Below, piece by piece: positions 21,438-30,712 of a stretch of DNA of 64,000 nt. Source of the DNA: Sorghum bicolor (lineage: Eukaryota > Streptophyta > Magnoliopsida > Poales > Poaceae); assembly GCF_000003195.3 (NCBI RefSeq), contig NC_012871.2:20404658-20468657 (forward strand), given 5' to 3'. A model generated the notes under the pieces. It saw only the letters and a list, made by a program, of their open reading frames with translations, made no database searches and was not told the origin of the DNA. Made by a program: the position numbers and the translations under genes. Position 1 is the stretch's first letter. Each line of letters begins with the position of its first letter.

Positions 21438-22370
21438 TCAATGTTTCTTAGGTACCCATACTTGTTTGGGTCCTTGGAGGTTAGTGACTAAGCTTTTTGG
21501 TACCCAAATGGCCTTCTTCTTTGGACCCACAATTGGTGTACCAACAAACTTAGCATGCACACCCTTCTCACCCTTGGTAAGCACATAACAAGAATCAAAA
21601 GGAATGTAAGGTGCATTAGCAATTTTCTTGTTCTTATTCATTTTATTGCAATTAAGCTCTAAGTGCCCAACTTGCTTGCATTTGTTGCAATACCGACCAT
21701 TGCTCTTCACAAAGCTAGGCTTGTGAGTTGCAAAGGCTTTCTTGCCCTTCTTGGGGGTATAGCCTAATCCCTCTTTATTGAGAGAAAACCTTTGGCTACC
21801 CAAGCACTTTAGCAAGCGGGCCTCACCACCATAGGCTTTGCCTAGGGCATGAGTGAGCTCATCCACCACTCTCTTGAGAGTCTCATTCTCAACCTTTAGT
21901 GAGGTGTCACAAGTGACACTAACACTAGAAGTGGAGGTAGAGTTGGTGGTGGTGGATAAAGATCTACAAGAAGAGTTAGTGGCAACAACAATAGGTGGGT
22001 TGGGTGATTCATTAATTAATTCACATGTTGTGCCCACATCACATGATACAACAACCTTTTCCTTATTCTCTTCTAACAACAAGGAGTGAGCTTTTTCAAG
22101 CTTGGTGTGAGCCTTGCCAAGCTTCTCATGGGCTTCCACTATCCTCTCATGATTAGCATTGAGCTCATCAAAGGATTGCTCAAGAGCTTTTAACTTCTTG
22201 GCCAATTCTTTGCACTTCTTATTTTTAGATTGAATAAGTGAATCGGCTTGCTCTAACATGTCCATGAGTTGTTCATTAGTGAATTCATTTTCATCATCAC
22301 TATCACTATCATGTTCATGTTCACTTTCACTTTCACTCTCATCATATTGTACCTTGTGGCCCTTGGCCAT
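21438..22370 (-). pseudogene. Copia gag C-terminal region with second zinc knuckle
   Basis: About 310 codons on the minus strand, in the same frame as gag and separated from it by a TAG at 22488-22490. It has an acidic Ser/Glu/Asp-rich start, a long coiled-coil-like stretch (QLMDMLEQADSLIQSKNKKC ... HEKLGKAHTKLEKAHS), a Ser/Thr linker and a CCHC knuckle (CNKCKQVGHLELNC). The large charged extension is typical of SIRE-type gag-pol. The upstream TAG probably arose from a Trp codon (inference). Premature stops end it before protease. Confidence 0.75.
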
Positions 22371-22487
22371 GAAGCATGAAGGAGTGTCGAAGAGTGATGG
22401 CTTGTTGATAGCAATGCTTGCAAGCGCCTTCTTCTTGGATGCCTTGTCATCATCACTAGAATCATCATTCGAAGAAGCATCACTATC

Positions 22488-23519
22488 CTATGTCACAACA
22501 TAGGATCCACCCTTCTTCTTCTTCTTGAAGACCATCTTCTTTTCTTTCTTTTCTTTCTTCTCCTTCTTATTCTTCTTGTCATGCTCATCATTGTCACTAT
22601 TGTAAGGACAATCCGCCACAATATGATCGGGGCTCTTGCACTTGTAGCATAGTCTCACATGCTCCTTGTTCTTGAAATGATCTCTTCTCTTTCTTGTATG
22701 GTAGCCCTTCTTCTTCATCATCTTGCCAAATTTGCGGACAAAGAGTGCTAGTGCTTCATCATCACTATCATCATTGGAGCACTCCTCATCGCTTGATTCT
22801 TCCTTCTTGGCTTTGCCCTTGTTCTTGCTCTTGGATGAAGAGCTAGCTTTGAATGCTACACTCTTCTTCTTCTTGTCATCATCATCCTTCTTCATGACCT
22901 CATCATCATCATTGTCATTGTATTGATCTTCGGTCATGACATCTCCAAGTACCTCATTGGGAGATACACCCATCAATCCACCTCTAAAGATGATTGTTCT
23001 CAATGTCTTGAACCTCTTGGGCAAGCACACCAAGAACTTGTGAATAAAGTCCTCATCCTTCACTTTCTCACCGAGTCCCTTGAGATCATTGATGATGACT
23101 TGGAGCCTATAGAACATCTCCGGGATTGACTCATCATCCTTCATCTTGAAGTTGGATAGCTTGTCCTTGAGCATGTACAACTTGGCACTATTTACCGTTG
23201 TAGTGCCCTCATATGTTTCTTCAAGCCTTGTCCACACTTCACTAGCCTTCTCAAGATCTTTGACTTGTTCAAATACCTTTGAATCAATGCCATTATAGAT
23301 TGTGTTGAGAGCCATTGTATTGCATTGCTTGTTTGATCTCTCATTGTCGGTGGGGTTTGCGGGGTCAAGGATCACAAAGTCATTCTCCGTGACTTCCCAC
23401 ACTCTATCATTGATTGATCCAAGGTACATCTTCATTTTTCTCTTCCAATAGTCAAAAGAGCTTGTGCCATCAAAGAACGGTGGTTTGCCCCCAACATGGT
23501 TGAACACTATTTGAGCCAT
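22488..23519 (-). CDS. Copia gag
   Basis: 343 codons starting MAQIVFNHVGGKPPFFDG, 60 bp inside the 5' LTR/PBS. It encodes the capsid precursor that packages element RNA. The UBN2/DUF4219-type gag fold spans about residues 15-200 (YWKRKMKMYLGSINDRVWEV ... EVWTRLEETYEGTTTVNSAK ... LPKRFKTLRTII). A Lys/Asp/Ser-rich linker and a CCHC zinc knuckle near residue 290 (CYKCKSPDHIVADC) follow. It ends in a poly-Lys region and a TAG that appears premature, since the frame continues with gag-like sequence. The start is the first ATG after the PBS. Confidence 0.85.
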   Translation of the reverse strand: MAQIVFNHVGGKPPFFDGTSSFDYWKRKMKMYLGSINDRVWEVTENDFVILDPANPTDNERSNKQCNTMALNTIYNGIDSKVFEQVKDLEKASEVWTRLEETYEGTTTVNSAKLYMLKDKLSNFKMKDDESIPEMFYRLQVIINDLKGLGEKVKDEDFIHKFLVCLPKRFKTLRTIIFRGGLMGVSPNEVLGDVMTEDQYNDNDDDEVMKKDDDDKKKKSVAFKASSSSKSKNKGKAKKEESSDEECSNDDSDDEALALFVRKFGKMMKKKGYHTRKRRDHFKNKEHVRLCYKCKSPDHIVADCPYNSDNDEHDKKNKKEKKEKKEKKMVFKKKKKGGSYVVT

Positions 23520-23565
23520 AATTTGAGCACCGAGGTTGTTAAGCCTTCACAAAACGGTGACCACG

Positions 23566-23577
23566 GCTCTGATACCA
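23566..23577 (-). other. Copia primer-binding site
   Basis: Minus strand TGGTATCAGAGC, complementary to the 3' region of initiator Met tRNA, two bases inside the 5' LTR. Confidence 0.9.
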
Positions 23578-24440
23578 CTTGAAAGGTCCTAATATGGCTA
23601 GAGGGGGGGTGAATAGCCTATTTAAAAATTCTACAAAAACACTAGAGCAAGAGGTTAGTAAATAACAAAGCGAAGCTTCTTGCTCTAGCTCTAATGGGGT
23701 GTTTGCAAGCCACCTATCCAACAATTCTAGTTGATATAATCACTAGGCACACAATAGCTATGTCACTACTTACACTAGAAAGCTACCTAAAGTTTCTATA
23801 CAAGTAAGTAAGCTACTCTAGTTTGCGGGAATGTAAAAGAGTGGATGAGATAATTATACCACCGAGTAGGGGATGAACCAATCACCAATATAAACAACCA
23901 AGCACCGGGAGAATGCCAATCAAACACAATTGAGACACCGACTTTTCTCCCGAGGTTCACGTGCTTGCCGGCACGCTACGTCCCCGTTGTGTCGACCAAC
24001 ACTTGGTGGTTCGGTGGCTAAGAGGTGTAGCACGAACCTCGTCCTCACTAGGACACCACAAGAACCTACCCACAAGTGAGGTAGCTCAATGACACGAGCA
24101 ATCCACTAATGTTGCCTTTGGCTCTCCGTCGAGGTAGGCACAAACCTCTCACAATCACCGGGAGATGGCCACGAACAATCACCAACTCGTGCCAATCCTC
24201 CTCCGCTGCCCCAAGCCGTCTAGGTGGCGGCAACCACCAAGAGTAACAAGAAAACCGCAGCCAAATCGATCCCCAAGTGCCACTAGATGCAATCACTCAA
24301 GCAAATGCACTTGGAAACACTCCCAATCTCACAAAGATGTATAATCTATGAAAGAGATGAATGGGAGGTGTTTGCTTAGGCTCACAAGGATGTCAAGTAT
24401 GTTAGAATGCCAAGAGTGTGAGCCCTAAGCCGGCCAACAA

Positions 24441-24450
24441 CTATTTATAG
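24441..24450 (-). promoter_or_regulatory. TATA box in the Copia 5' LTR
   Basis: Minus strand CTATAAATAG, a textbook plant TATA motif, conserved in the other LTR at 3880-3890. Transcription would run toward gag. Confidence 0.6.
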
Positions 24451-24499
24451 ACCCCTCAAACAGATAGAGTCGTTGGCTCTCTCACTGGGTCTAACTCGG

Positions 24500-24900
24500 G
24501 GTCACCGGACGCTCTTAAAGGGGCACCGGACGCTCAGACTCAGCGTCCGGTGCTCCAACGTCAGCCGCGTGTCAGAGTCTAACGGTAACCTGCAGAGCAC
24601 CGGACGCTGAGCAGGTTGGCACCGGACGCGTCCGGTGCACACCGGACTCATGCGCAGAGAGCTCCGCAAACTCGCAGGGTCACCGGACGCAAGCCACCGG
24701 ACGAACCCTGAGCGTCCGGTGCTCACCGGACTCATGCGTAGAGAGGTTTGCAAAACCTCCTCACACCGAACGCACACCACCGGACGCTCCAAGATGCGTC
24801 CGGTGCCTATCATCCGGTGCCTAACCCTAACCGAGTCAGGCTGCCTGCTCACCGGACGCACAGGAACAGCGTCCGGTGCTTCTGAGTCAGCGTCCGGTGA
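24500..24900. repeat. CACCGGACGC / GCGTCCGGTG motif cluster in the Copia 5' LTR
   Basis: Same irregular array of direct and inverted 10-mers as at 3941-4345, with a few point differences. High CpG content stands out against the AT-rich LTR. Confidence 0.75.
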
Positions 24901-25529
24901 GTGTTCCTCAGTGAGAATTACTCCTGCGACTTCTCCAAATTTCCCACCGGCGCAATAGAAAATATGCACTTCATTTTCTCAAAAAGCGCCGAATCCCGCC
25001 GAGCAAGCTCGGCAGGAGGGAGAGAGGAACCCATCCTCTCTCTACCTTTGAAACTCCACTTCCTTCTCAAAGTGTGCCAACACCACAACGTGTGAACCAA
25101 CAAGTGTGCTCGTGTGTTAGCATTTTCACAAACATTTTCTTCGAAGGAGTTAAGTTAGCTCACTAGGTTCTAAATGCATGCACATGAACAATTACACCTA
25201 GTGGCACTTGATAACCGCTTAGCCAAAGAATTCCCCTCTTTATAGTACGGCTATCTATCCTAAATGTGATCACACCCTCTATGGTGTCTTGATCACCAAA
25301 ACCAAAACTCTAAGCAATACCTTTGCCTTGATTTCCATAGGGTTTTGTTTTTCTCTTTCTTATTTTCCAAGTTGAGCACTTGATCACCTTGTGGTCATCA
25401 CCATCATCACCATGATCATCACTTGCTCCATCACTTGGCATGTACCAACCTCATTAAGTCTACACACACTTAGCATAGAGGTTAGTACTAGGGTTTCATC
25501 AATTATCCAAAACCAAACTAGGGCTTTCA

Positions 25530-25586
25530 CATATGATAGCAAATAGCTTTGGAGCAAAGTGACAAAGCTGCCCCCATCACTGACCC
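25530..25586 (-). pseudogene. LINE-B segment between Copia and hAT-1
   Basis: 57 bp of LINE ORF2 on the minus strand, reading SDGGSFVTLLQSYLLSY. It continues in frame from the segment right of hAT-1 (ending MAAVSMTLRV) and leads toward the SKAGRKRTIRNG segment left of the Copia. It is included because it proves the join. Confidence 0.7.
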
Positions 25587-26223
25587 CATAGGAGGATCCA
25601 CCACTAGGGCGAGCTAGGGCGGCCACCCTAGGTCCTCTTGGGGCTGATCTGACACCCCATGGAAATTTTAAACATTAGTGCAAAAGAAGAAGAGGCTCCT
25701 GGAGTATCCAATGGAGGTTGAAGACAACTTAGACGTCTTGGACCATCATGTGTGGTTCAGCCCATATAGAAAACCACAGCCCACAAAGCACAATAAGAAT
25801 ACGATCGGCCTTTCTCACGTTTCTCACTATTCTCGACTTCTAACTTTTATATTGTCTCTCTCTAATTCACAAACTTGCGGAACCTAAGAACCTGCGTCGG
25901 GCTGCAGGTATCTTCATTTTTTATTTGCCCTTTTCACATAGTTAATTGTTTAAAATTTGATTAAGAATGAACCATCGAATGATTTGGTGAAGTCAGTTTA
26001 GAACTATTAGTATTAGCATTAGTATGTATAGCTTCTCTTAATTTAAGGAACAAACTTCTCTAATTTTGATGTGGAAAATATATGCTGAAAACTTCAATAT
26101 TGGTCAAATTATTATATTGCCAAAGCAACTTACGGAATTTGTTGGCTTATATTACCATTGGTTTGCCAAAAATTTATAGCATAAGTCTGCCCTAGGTCAT
26201 TTCTTGAGCTGGATTCGCCACTG
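25587..26223. mobile_element. hAT-1: non-autonomous hAT-like element in LINE-B
   Basis: 637 bp, non-coding and AT-rich inside. Ends are imperfect inverted repeats: left CATAGGAGGATCCA, right reverse complement CAGTGGCGAATCCA, close to the common plant hAT end CAGTGGCGGATCCA. An 8-bp duplication with one mismatch flanks it (ACTGACCC 25579-25586, ACCGACCC 26224-26231). The interrupted LINE frame resumes across it. ORFs inside are not supported. Confidence 0.7.
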
Positions 26224-26231
26224 ACCGACCC

Positions 26232-27810
26232 TGAGTGTCATACTCACTGCAGCCATAACGATCACCTCCTTCTCCGACTTCCCAGGTAGCCTTGCCCAGC
26301 TTGCATCGCTTGCGGGTCTCGATATCCATTCCCAGCGGAGTCTGAGGGCAAGGCCAAAGAATCTCAGTTCTAGGACGCCCAGACCACCAAAGATAGTCGG
26401 CCGATAGACAACTAGCCAAGCCAAATTGCATTTTCGACTGGTCGTTGATTCTGTGCTAGCCCAGAGGAATGCACGATGGCGTTTGTCAATTTGATCCAAC
26501 GCACATTTGGACAGGCAACAGGCTATGCTCATGTGTACAGTATCGTTGATAAAGTCACTTTGGTGAAAAGTACACGGCCCGCATTGGTAAGCAATCCGAC
26601 CTTCCAAGTTGGTATCGTGGGTGCAACCGAATCAATAAGGTGCTGCTCATGAGACCGCTTCAGACGCCGCAAAGACAGTGGTACACCCAAGTACTTGCAT
26701 GGGAAGGGGGTCACCACACAAGGGAAGGTTTGTTGCACAATCGCCATCATTTCATCGGTGCACCTGATTAGGGTTGCAACACATTTGTTCACATTGGTGA
26801 TAAGGCCTGACGCTCCAGCAAATAGATTGAGGATTTGGAGCACACACTCAAGATCGGTGGCACTAGGCGCCACTAGTAGAACCAAGTCATCTGCATACAG
26901 GGATACTCTATGTTGAATCGCTTGACCGTTGAGTGGAGCCAGTGCCTGTCGCCAGTCAGCTTCAATGAACAATGAGTTCAGCACCTCCATGACTATCACA
27001 AAGAGCATAGGTGAGATTGGGTCGCCTTGTATGAGTCCCCTGCCATGCGCAATTCTTCGTCCAGCCACCCCGTTGACAAGCCCCTTAGTGCTTGCCATCT
27101 ACAGAAGGATGCAGATCCAGTTAATCCAGCGCCGGGGAAACCAAATGTGCTGCAGCACCTCAGTGAGGAAAGGCCACGCCACCGAGTCAAAGGCTTTTGC
27201 TATGTCAATCTTCAGCAACACAGTCATGACCCTTTTCTAGTGCAGGAAACGACATGCAAGTTGTATCGTCCTGAAATTGTCATGAATTGATCGACCGCTG
27301 ATAAAAGCAGTCTGATTCGGAGCCATGATGTCCTTCAGTCTAGGCGCCAGCCTCCTCGCTAAGCATTTTGCAAATAGCTTGCTGAAACTATGCATTAGGC
27401 TGATCGGCCGATAGTCTTTGAGCCTGGTCGGTGAGCTGTTCTTTCGTAGCAGAACTATTAACGCACAATTTAGCAGGTGAAAGCTCCTTGCATCGAGCGA
27501 CCATAGAGCATTGAAGGTGTTCAAGATATCTTGCTTAATCTAGGTGCCAAGAATGGAATTATAGTACTGGAACACTAAATTCTGCTTTGCTTCCTCAGTC
27601 GAAAACCAGGCGCCATCATGCTGAACCGCTACAATATTATGTTTCCTTTTCCAATGACAGGCCTGCAGATGGAAGAATTCAGTGTTGGCATCCCCTTCGC
27701 CTAGGAAACGGATTCTTGAACAGTGTGACGATGGTTCGGTTGAGGGAGGCGAGGCCTAGGCATTGTCCGTTGAGGCTTGCACAAAGTTCCCTCTCACCCT
27801 CATCAAGTTC
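26232..27810 (-). pseudogene. LINE-B ORF2 reverse transcriptase region, decayed
   Basis: L1-type RT on the minus strand. In sense order: CLGLASLNRT (about 27760), LKDYRPISLMHSFSKLFAK and PNQTAFISGRSIHDNF (27237-27524), then KIDIAKAFDSV, RGLIQGDPISPMLF and the catalytic YADDLVLL (26529-27098). Post-RT motifs KYLGVPLSLRRL and YRPTIFGGLGVLELRFFGLA follow, the latter in another frame. In-frame stops sit at about 27237 and 27099 and there are frameshifts near 26540 and 27530, so it is dead. RVT_1 (PF00078) is the family. Confidence 0.85.
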
Positions 27811-27818
27811 CCTGGACT

Positions 27819-28426
27819 TCAGGTTGCAGGCCGGCTTATTCGCAGCCGTCCGGTAACCCGCATCGCTTGCCACAAAGTTTGTTTGCGGGCTTACGGCCAG
27901 CCGCTAAGCTATAAACTTTGCGGGTAAATTTTCCACGAACATAACAGACTAGGCTCTAAACCTGCGAGACCCGCTATACTACAGTGGAGACTACGTGGAT
28001 ACTGTCTCTCTCCACGTATATACTGTAAGAATTTTAGAATCTATAAGCTAAATATTTATATTCAGTTAATCGACGAGCACAGATGATACAACTTTGCACT
28101 GATCATTTTAATTTTTCATATCCCGGCTATCTATATATTGTACGTTGTCGAATATAACAACATCAAGAAACATATATATAGAAACAAGGACACATATTCT
28201 GTAACAAAAGTTATTATTACTAAATTAAAGACGTAACTTATATATTTACTCTTCACTTGTGCGGGCTCTTGCGGGTTCTTGTGAGGTTGCTCGTTCGTCC
28301 AACGGGCTTGGCGGGTTGGCAGTCACTAGACTACGAAAATATTGCAGCTGGTCCGCAACAGCCACGAAGCTAAATTTTACAGGGCGAGTGGGCAGGCTAT
28401 GTTAACAACCTGCCCCACCTATCTGA
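27819..28426. mobile_element. hAT-2: non-autonomous hAT-like element in LINE-B
   Basis: 608 bp between perfect 8-bp copies of CCTGGACT (27811-27818 and 28427-28434). Both ends start TCAG (left TCAGGTTGCAGGCCGG, right reverse complement TCAGATAGGTGGGGCAGG); beyond that the terminal repeat is weak. It is rich in CGGGTT/GCGGGC motifs near both ends. After removal of the element and one CCTGGACT copy, the LINE frame reads through (DKAQQSRELDEGERELCASL), which confirms the boundaries. No transposase ORF is seen. Confidence 0.75.
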
Positions 28427-28434
28427 CCTGGACT

Positions 28435-28620
28435 GTTGCGCCTTATCGACACATGAACAGCTAATGACGCACACTTCCAATTTGGCGCATACTCCAGCTC
28501 TTAAGGGCGTTCGCCGTGCGCCTGAGTTTGATGTCAAGCAGACGATATGCGTCCACAGCAGGTACAGTGACTTCCCAAGCTTGCTGGACAGCTTCCAGGA
28601 ACCCATCCTTGCGTAATTAT
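28435..28620 (-). pseudogene. LINE-B 5'-most remnant (upstream of RT)
   Basis: Minus strand: GFLEAVQQAW, DAYRLLDIKLRRTANALRSW and SMRQIGSVR, matching the region just upstream of RT in plant LINE ORF2 proteins. LINE similarity stops near 28620, the presumed 5' truncation point. An in-frame stop occurs after SVRH. Confidence 0.7.
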
Positions 28621-28664
28621 AAAATATGCCAGATTGTACGTTTAAGGATGCCTAACCTATAGGA

Positions 28665-29204
28665 CTACAGGGTGCAAAAAAAAAGAGAAATGTCGTCATC
28701 CCAATTCCAAGTGTCGCCATCACCGAACAAGTCTCTCTTGTTCTTGACCGTTCGTACATAACAATTCGCTGAGATGAGACGACCACGGTGAGCTATATGT
28801 TGGGCCGGGCCCGTGGGCCTGACTTGTGGAAAGAAGCGTGTCGTCATCCCAAGGGTTGGGTTGGTGCCGTTCACCGATGAACAGAAGCAGGCTGCTGAAG
28901 AATGTGCGTTGATCACGATTGGAATGACGACTGATTTGGAATTTGCTTCTGACAACTGACAACACCACCAGCCAGCAGCTTGCTCAAACGCACTAAGAGA
29001 CAAATTAAGGTCACCTTGTTGAGCATGAAAAACCTTGAAAACAAGGTTGATTATTATCTGTTCAACATTGCGCGGGAACATTGAACGAGGACAAACCTTG
29101 GTTGCACTCTTGAACATCTTAACTAATGAATTACACTTGGACCTTGCTGCTGGATCTGTGGCCCAAAGACGAACCGACAAGTCTTGAGACACACTTCCTC
29201 CCAT
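28665..29204 (-). CDS. Unrecognised ORF, 179 codons
   Basis: Open minus-strand frame starting MGGSVSQDLSVRLW. I recognise no domain, and it has no obvious membrane segment or coiled coil. It lies between the LINE-B 5' end and a MITE, in sequence not assigned to any transposon here. A nine-A run (about 28676-28684) lies near its 3' end. It could be a chance ORF or a gene fragment; codon use was not tested. Low support. Confidence 0.2.
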   Translation of the reverse strand: MGGSVSQDLSVRLWATDPAARSKCNSLVKMFKSATKVCPRSMFPRNVEQIIINLVFKVFHAQQGDLNLSLSAFEQAAGWWCCQLSEANSKSVVIPIVINAHSSAACFCSSVNGTNPTLGMTTRFFPQVRPTGPAQHIAHRGRLISANCYVRTVKNKRDLFGDGDTWNWDDDISLFFCTL

Positions 29205-29261
29205 TCCTTTTCCTTTTCTTTTTTATTAGATACTTTGTTCTCGTATTCATTCCAAGATTTA

Positions 29262-29583
29262 GGGTCTGGTACAGCTCACAACAGTTTTATGAGCTGTTGT
29301 GAGCTGTTTTTTTTACCAAACATTTATTTCCAAAATAGTTTTATGGGTGAAGCTGTTTTTCCCCTCCTCTCACAAAGACATAGGTTGGGATGAAGCTAGA
29401 AAAAAGTAGCTTATTGCAGCTTCTTCCTCATTTCTCTCTCTCAACTATGCATGAAGTAGTTAGTGAAGCTATTTTGCCAAACACTTTCTCCAAAACGGCT
29501 CAGCTTCATCTAGAAAGTCACTCATGAAGCTATTTTCTAAAAAACAACTTTACTAGTGAAGTTGAACTGTGCCAAACAAGCCC
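29262..29583. mobile_element. Tourist-like MITE (1)
   Basis: 322 bp between TTA repeats (29259-29261 and 29584-29586). Ends: left GGGTCTGGTACAGCTCAC, right reverse complement GGGCTTGTTTGGCACAGTTC, the left one carrying a small deletion. Inside are repeated AGTGAAGCTATTTT-type motifs. The TTA duplication suits PIF/Harbinger. Non-coding. Confidence 0.65.
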
Positions 29584-29637
29584 TTACTCTTTCTAATTAC
29601 GAAAGATTTACAAAAAAAAACACTATTACACATTTAA

Positions 29638-30109
29638 GAGCATCTCCAAGAGATGTGTTAAATTTGTTTTAGAGTTCATTTTAGAGTTTAAGCAGCAAAA
29701 ATGATGCTCCAACAGCTATTGTATCCCTGTTTCTAAATTGGCTAGCTAGCCATCCCATGCTTTTCGGTGGCCATAAAAAGCAAGCCTGCTCGCTCGCTAT
29801 TCTCCGATTTTCCGTCTGTGGTTGCATGTTCCCGCATACACGAGCTCCCCGTCGATCTGGTAGCGAGGCCTTTGGTCCGTCTGATCGGGCATGGTGGTGG
29901 GCGCAAAAATAATAACAGCCACGAAGGGATGTCGATCGGTTGAAGTTTCAATCACCTGTGTGTCAACGTGGCATTGTTAAATATATATATAAACAAAAAA
30001 ATAGCTAAGCTGTTGGAATAATATATCTTTTTTAGAACTTTTCTATTTTACATAATAGCTAAAATATAGGATTTGGCTATTGTTTTTAGAACAGCTCTTG
30101 GAGATGCTC
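29638..30109. mobile_element. Tourist-like MITE (2), GAGCATCTCC family
   Basis: 472 bp flanked by TAA (29635-29637 and 30110-30112). It has clean inverted ends: left GAGCATCTCCAAGAG, right reverse complement GAGCATCTCCAAGAGCTG. The outer parts are AT-rich but the core (about 29740-29950) is GC-richer and unlike the arms, so it may be captured sequence. No ORF is supported. Confidence 0.75.
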
Positions 30110-30164
30110 TAATGCAGCTTCATATGATGTCAAGTTTACAGTTATGACAATGTAATTAAAGAGA

Positions 30165-30245
30165 TACTCCCTCTATCCCTAAATAACTGTCGTTTATGTT
30201 TGTCAAGAAACAACTTTAATTATATATATATTTAAAAATAATAAT
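30165..30245. mobile_element. Stowaway-like MITE end, truncated
   Basis: TACTCCCTCTATCCCTAAAT followed by AACTGTCGTTTATGTTTGTC is the typical left end of grass Stowaway (Tc1/mariner) MITEs. The matching right end is not found; the sequence runs into the next MITE. Confidence 0.6.
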
Positions 30246-30272
30246 ATTTATGGTACATAATTAGTATCGTTA

Positions 30273-30536
30273 GAGCAATGTCAATAATAGAGTCAAGTAC
30301 TTGGCTATAAGCCAAGTGATTAGAGCCAAGTTATATAGTAAGTTGTCTCATACTTGTCTCTAAAACACTTTTCTTTCTTATTTTTTCTCACAACACTTAT
30401 TATTTGGGTCCACCACAACCTATGCATCCGTCCGTAGCTTGGTGCTTACATAAAAGCCAAACTATCATCTTTCTCCTCTCTTCTCTCCTCAACATCAGCA
30501 TTAACTTGGCTATAAGCCTATTATCGTGCACGGCTC
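30273..30536. mobile_element. Tourist-like MITE (3)
   Basis: 264 bp flanked by TTA (30270-30272 and 30537-30539). Inverted ends are imperfect: left GAGCAATGTCAATAATAG, right reverse complement GAGCCGTGCACGATAATAGG. A subterminal palindromic pair TTGGCTATAAGCC occurs near both ends. Non-coding. Confidence 0.65.
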
Positions 30537-30599
30537 TTAGAACGGGGAATGAGGAATTGTTGTGGGAGCCATGTTTTTAATGCTCCGCCAGCTCCACCT

Positions 30600-30712
30600 G
30601 AGTACCCCTACAGTGACACAAAGGAGTGGGCAGGAGCTCCTCGAAACAAGCTCTAATTGTCTTGACATGTTGCATTATACTCTGGCTTTGTGTCATTGTA
30701 GGGGTACTCCTC
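30600..30712. repeat. Short foldback (inverted repeat)
   Basis: GAGTACCCCTACAGTGACAC on the left pairs with GTGTCATTGTAGGGGTACTC on the right (one mismatch), about 70 bp apart, with CTCCTCGAAACA repeated directly near both arms. It is a possible tiny MITE or hairpin RNA source; no target duplication was identified. Confidence 0.55.

Larger units (their letters stand above)
3021..25529 (-). mobile_element. Ty1/Copia LTR retrotransposon, SIRE/Maximus-like, disrupted by Tat-1
   Basis: Paired LTRs (3021-4941 and 23580-25529) begin TGAAAGGTCC and end GGGCTTTCA on the + strand. They are flanked by the 5-bp duplication CATAT (3016-3020 and 25530-25534). The PBS (TGGTATCAGAGC, minus strand) adjoins the right LTR and the purine tract (AAAAAGGGGGAGAT) adjoins the left LTR, so the element reads right to left. 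Domain order is gag, protease, integrase, RT, RNase H, which is Copia order. About 18 LTR mismatches counted by eye (near 1%) indicate a recent insertion. Several stops and frameshifts plus the Tat-1 insertion make it non-functional. SIRE/Maximus is inferred from the purine tract, the large K/E/D-rich gag and the long LTR. Confidence 0.9.
23580..25529 (-). repeat. Copia 5' LTR
   Basis: 1950 bp, TG...CA ends, with the same motif content as the 3' LTR. The minus-strand TATA box is CTATAAATAG (24441-24450). The CACCGGACGC motif block is at about 24500-24900. It retains about 30 bp (near 24987-25028) that the other LTR lacks. Confidence 0.9.
2139..28620 (-). mobile_element. LINE-B, 5'-truncated L1-type LINE split by three insertions
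   Basis: About 2.7 kb of LINE is spread over 26.5 kb in four segments, all minus strand: 28620-28427, 27818-26224, 25586-25530 and 3020-2139. Removing the hAT-2 (27819-28426), hAT-1 (25587-26223) and Copia (3021-25529) insertions with one TSD copy each brings the LINE pieces together. Reading continues in frame across both hAT junctions. Content in sense order is the pre-RT region, RT (with YADD), post-RT region, zf-RVT, a C-terminal LWKERND-like motif and the (TTG)30 tail. ORF1 and endonuclease are absent, so the copy was 5'-truncated near 28620. I did not find its own target duplication. Confidence 0.8.
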
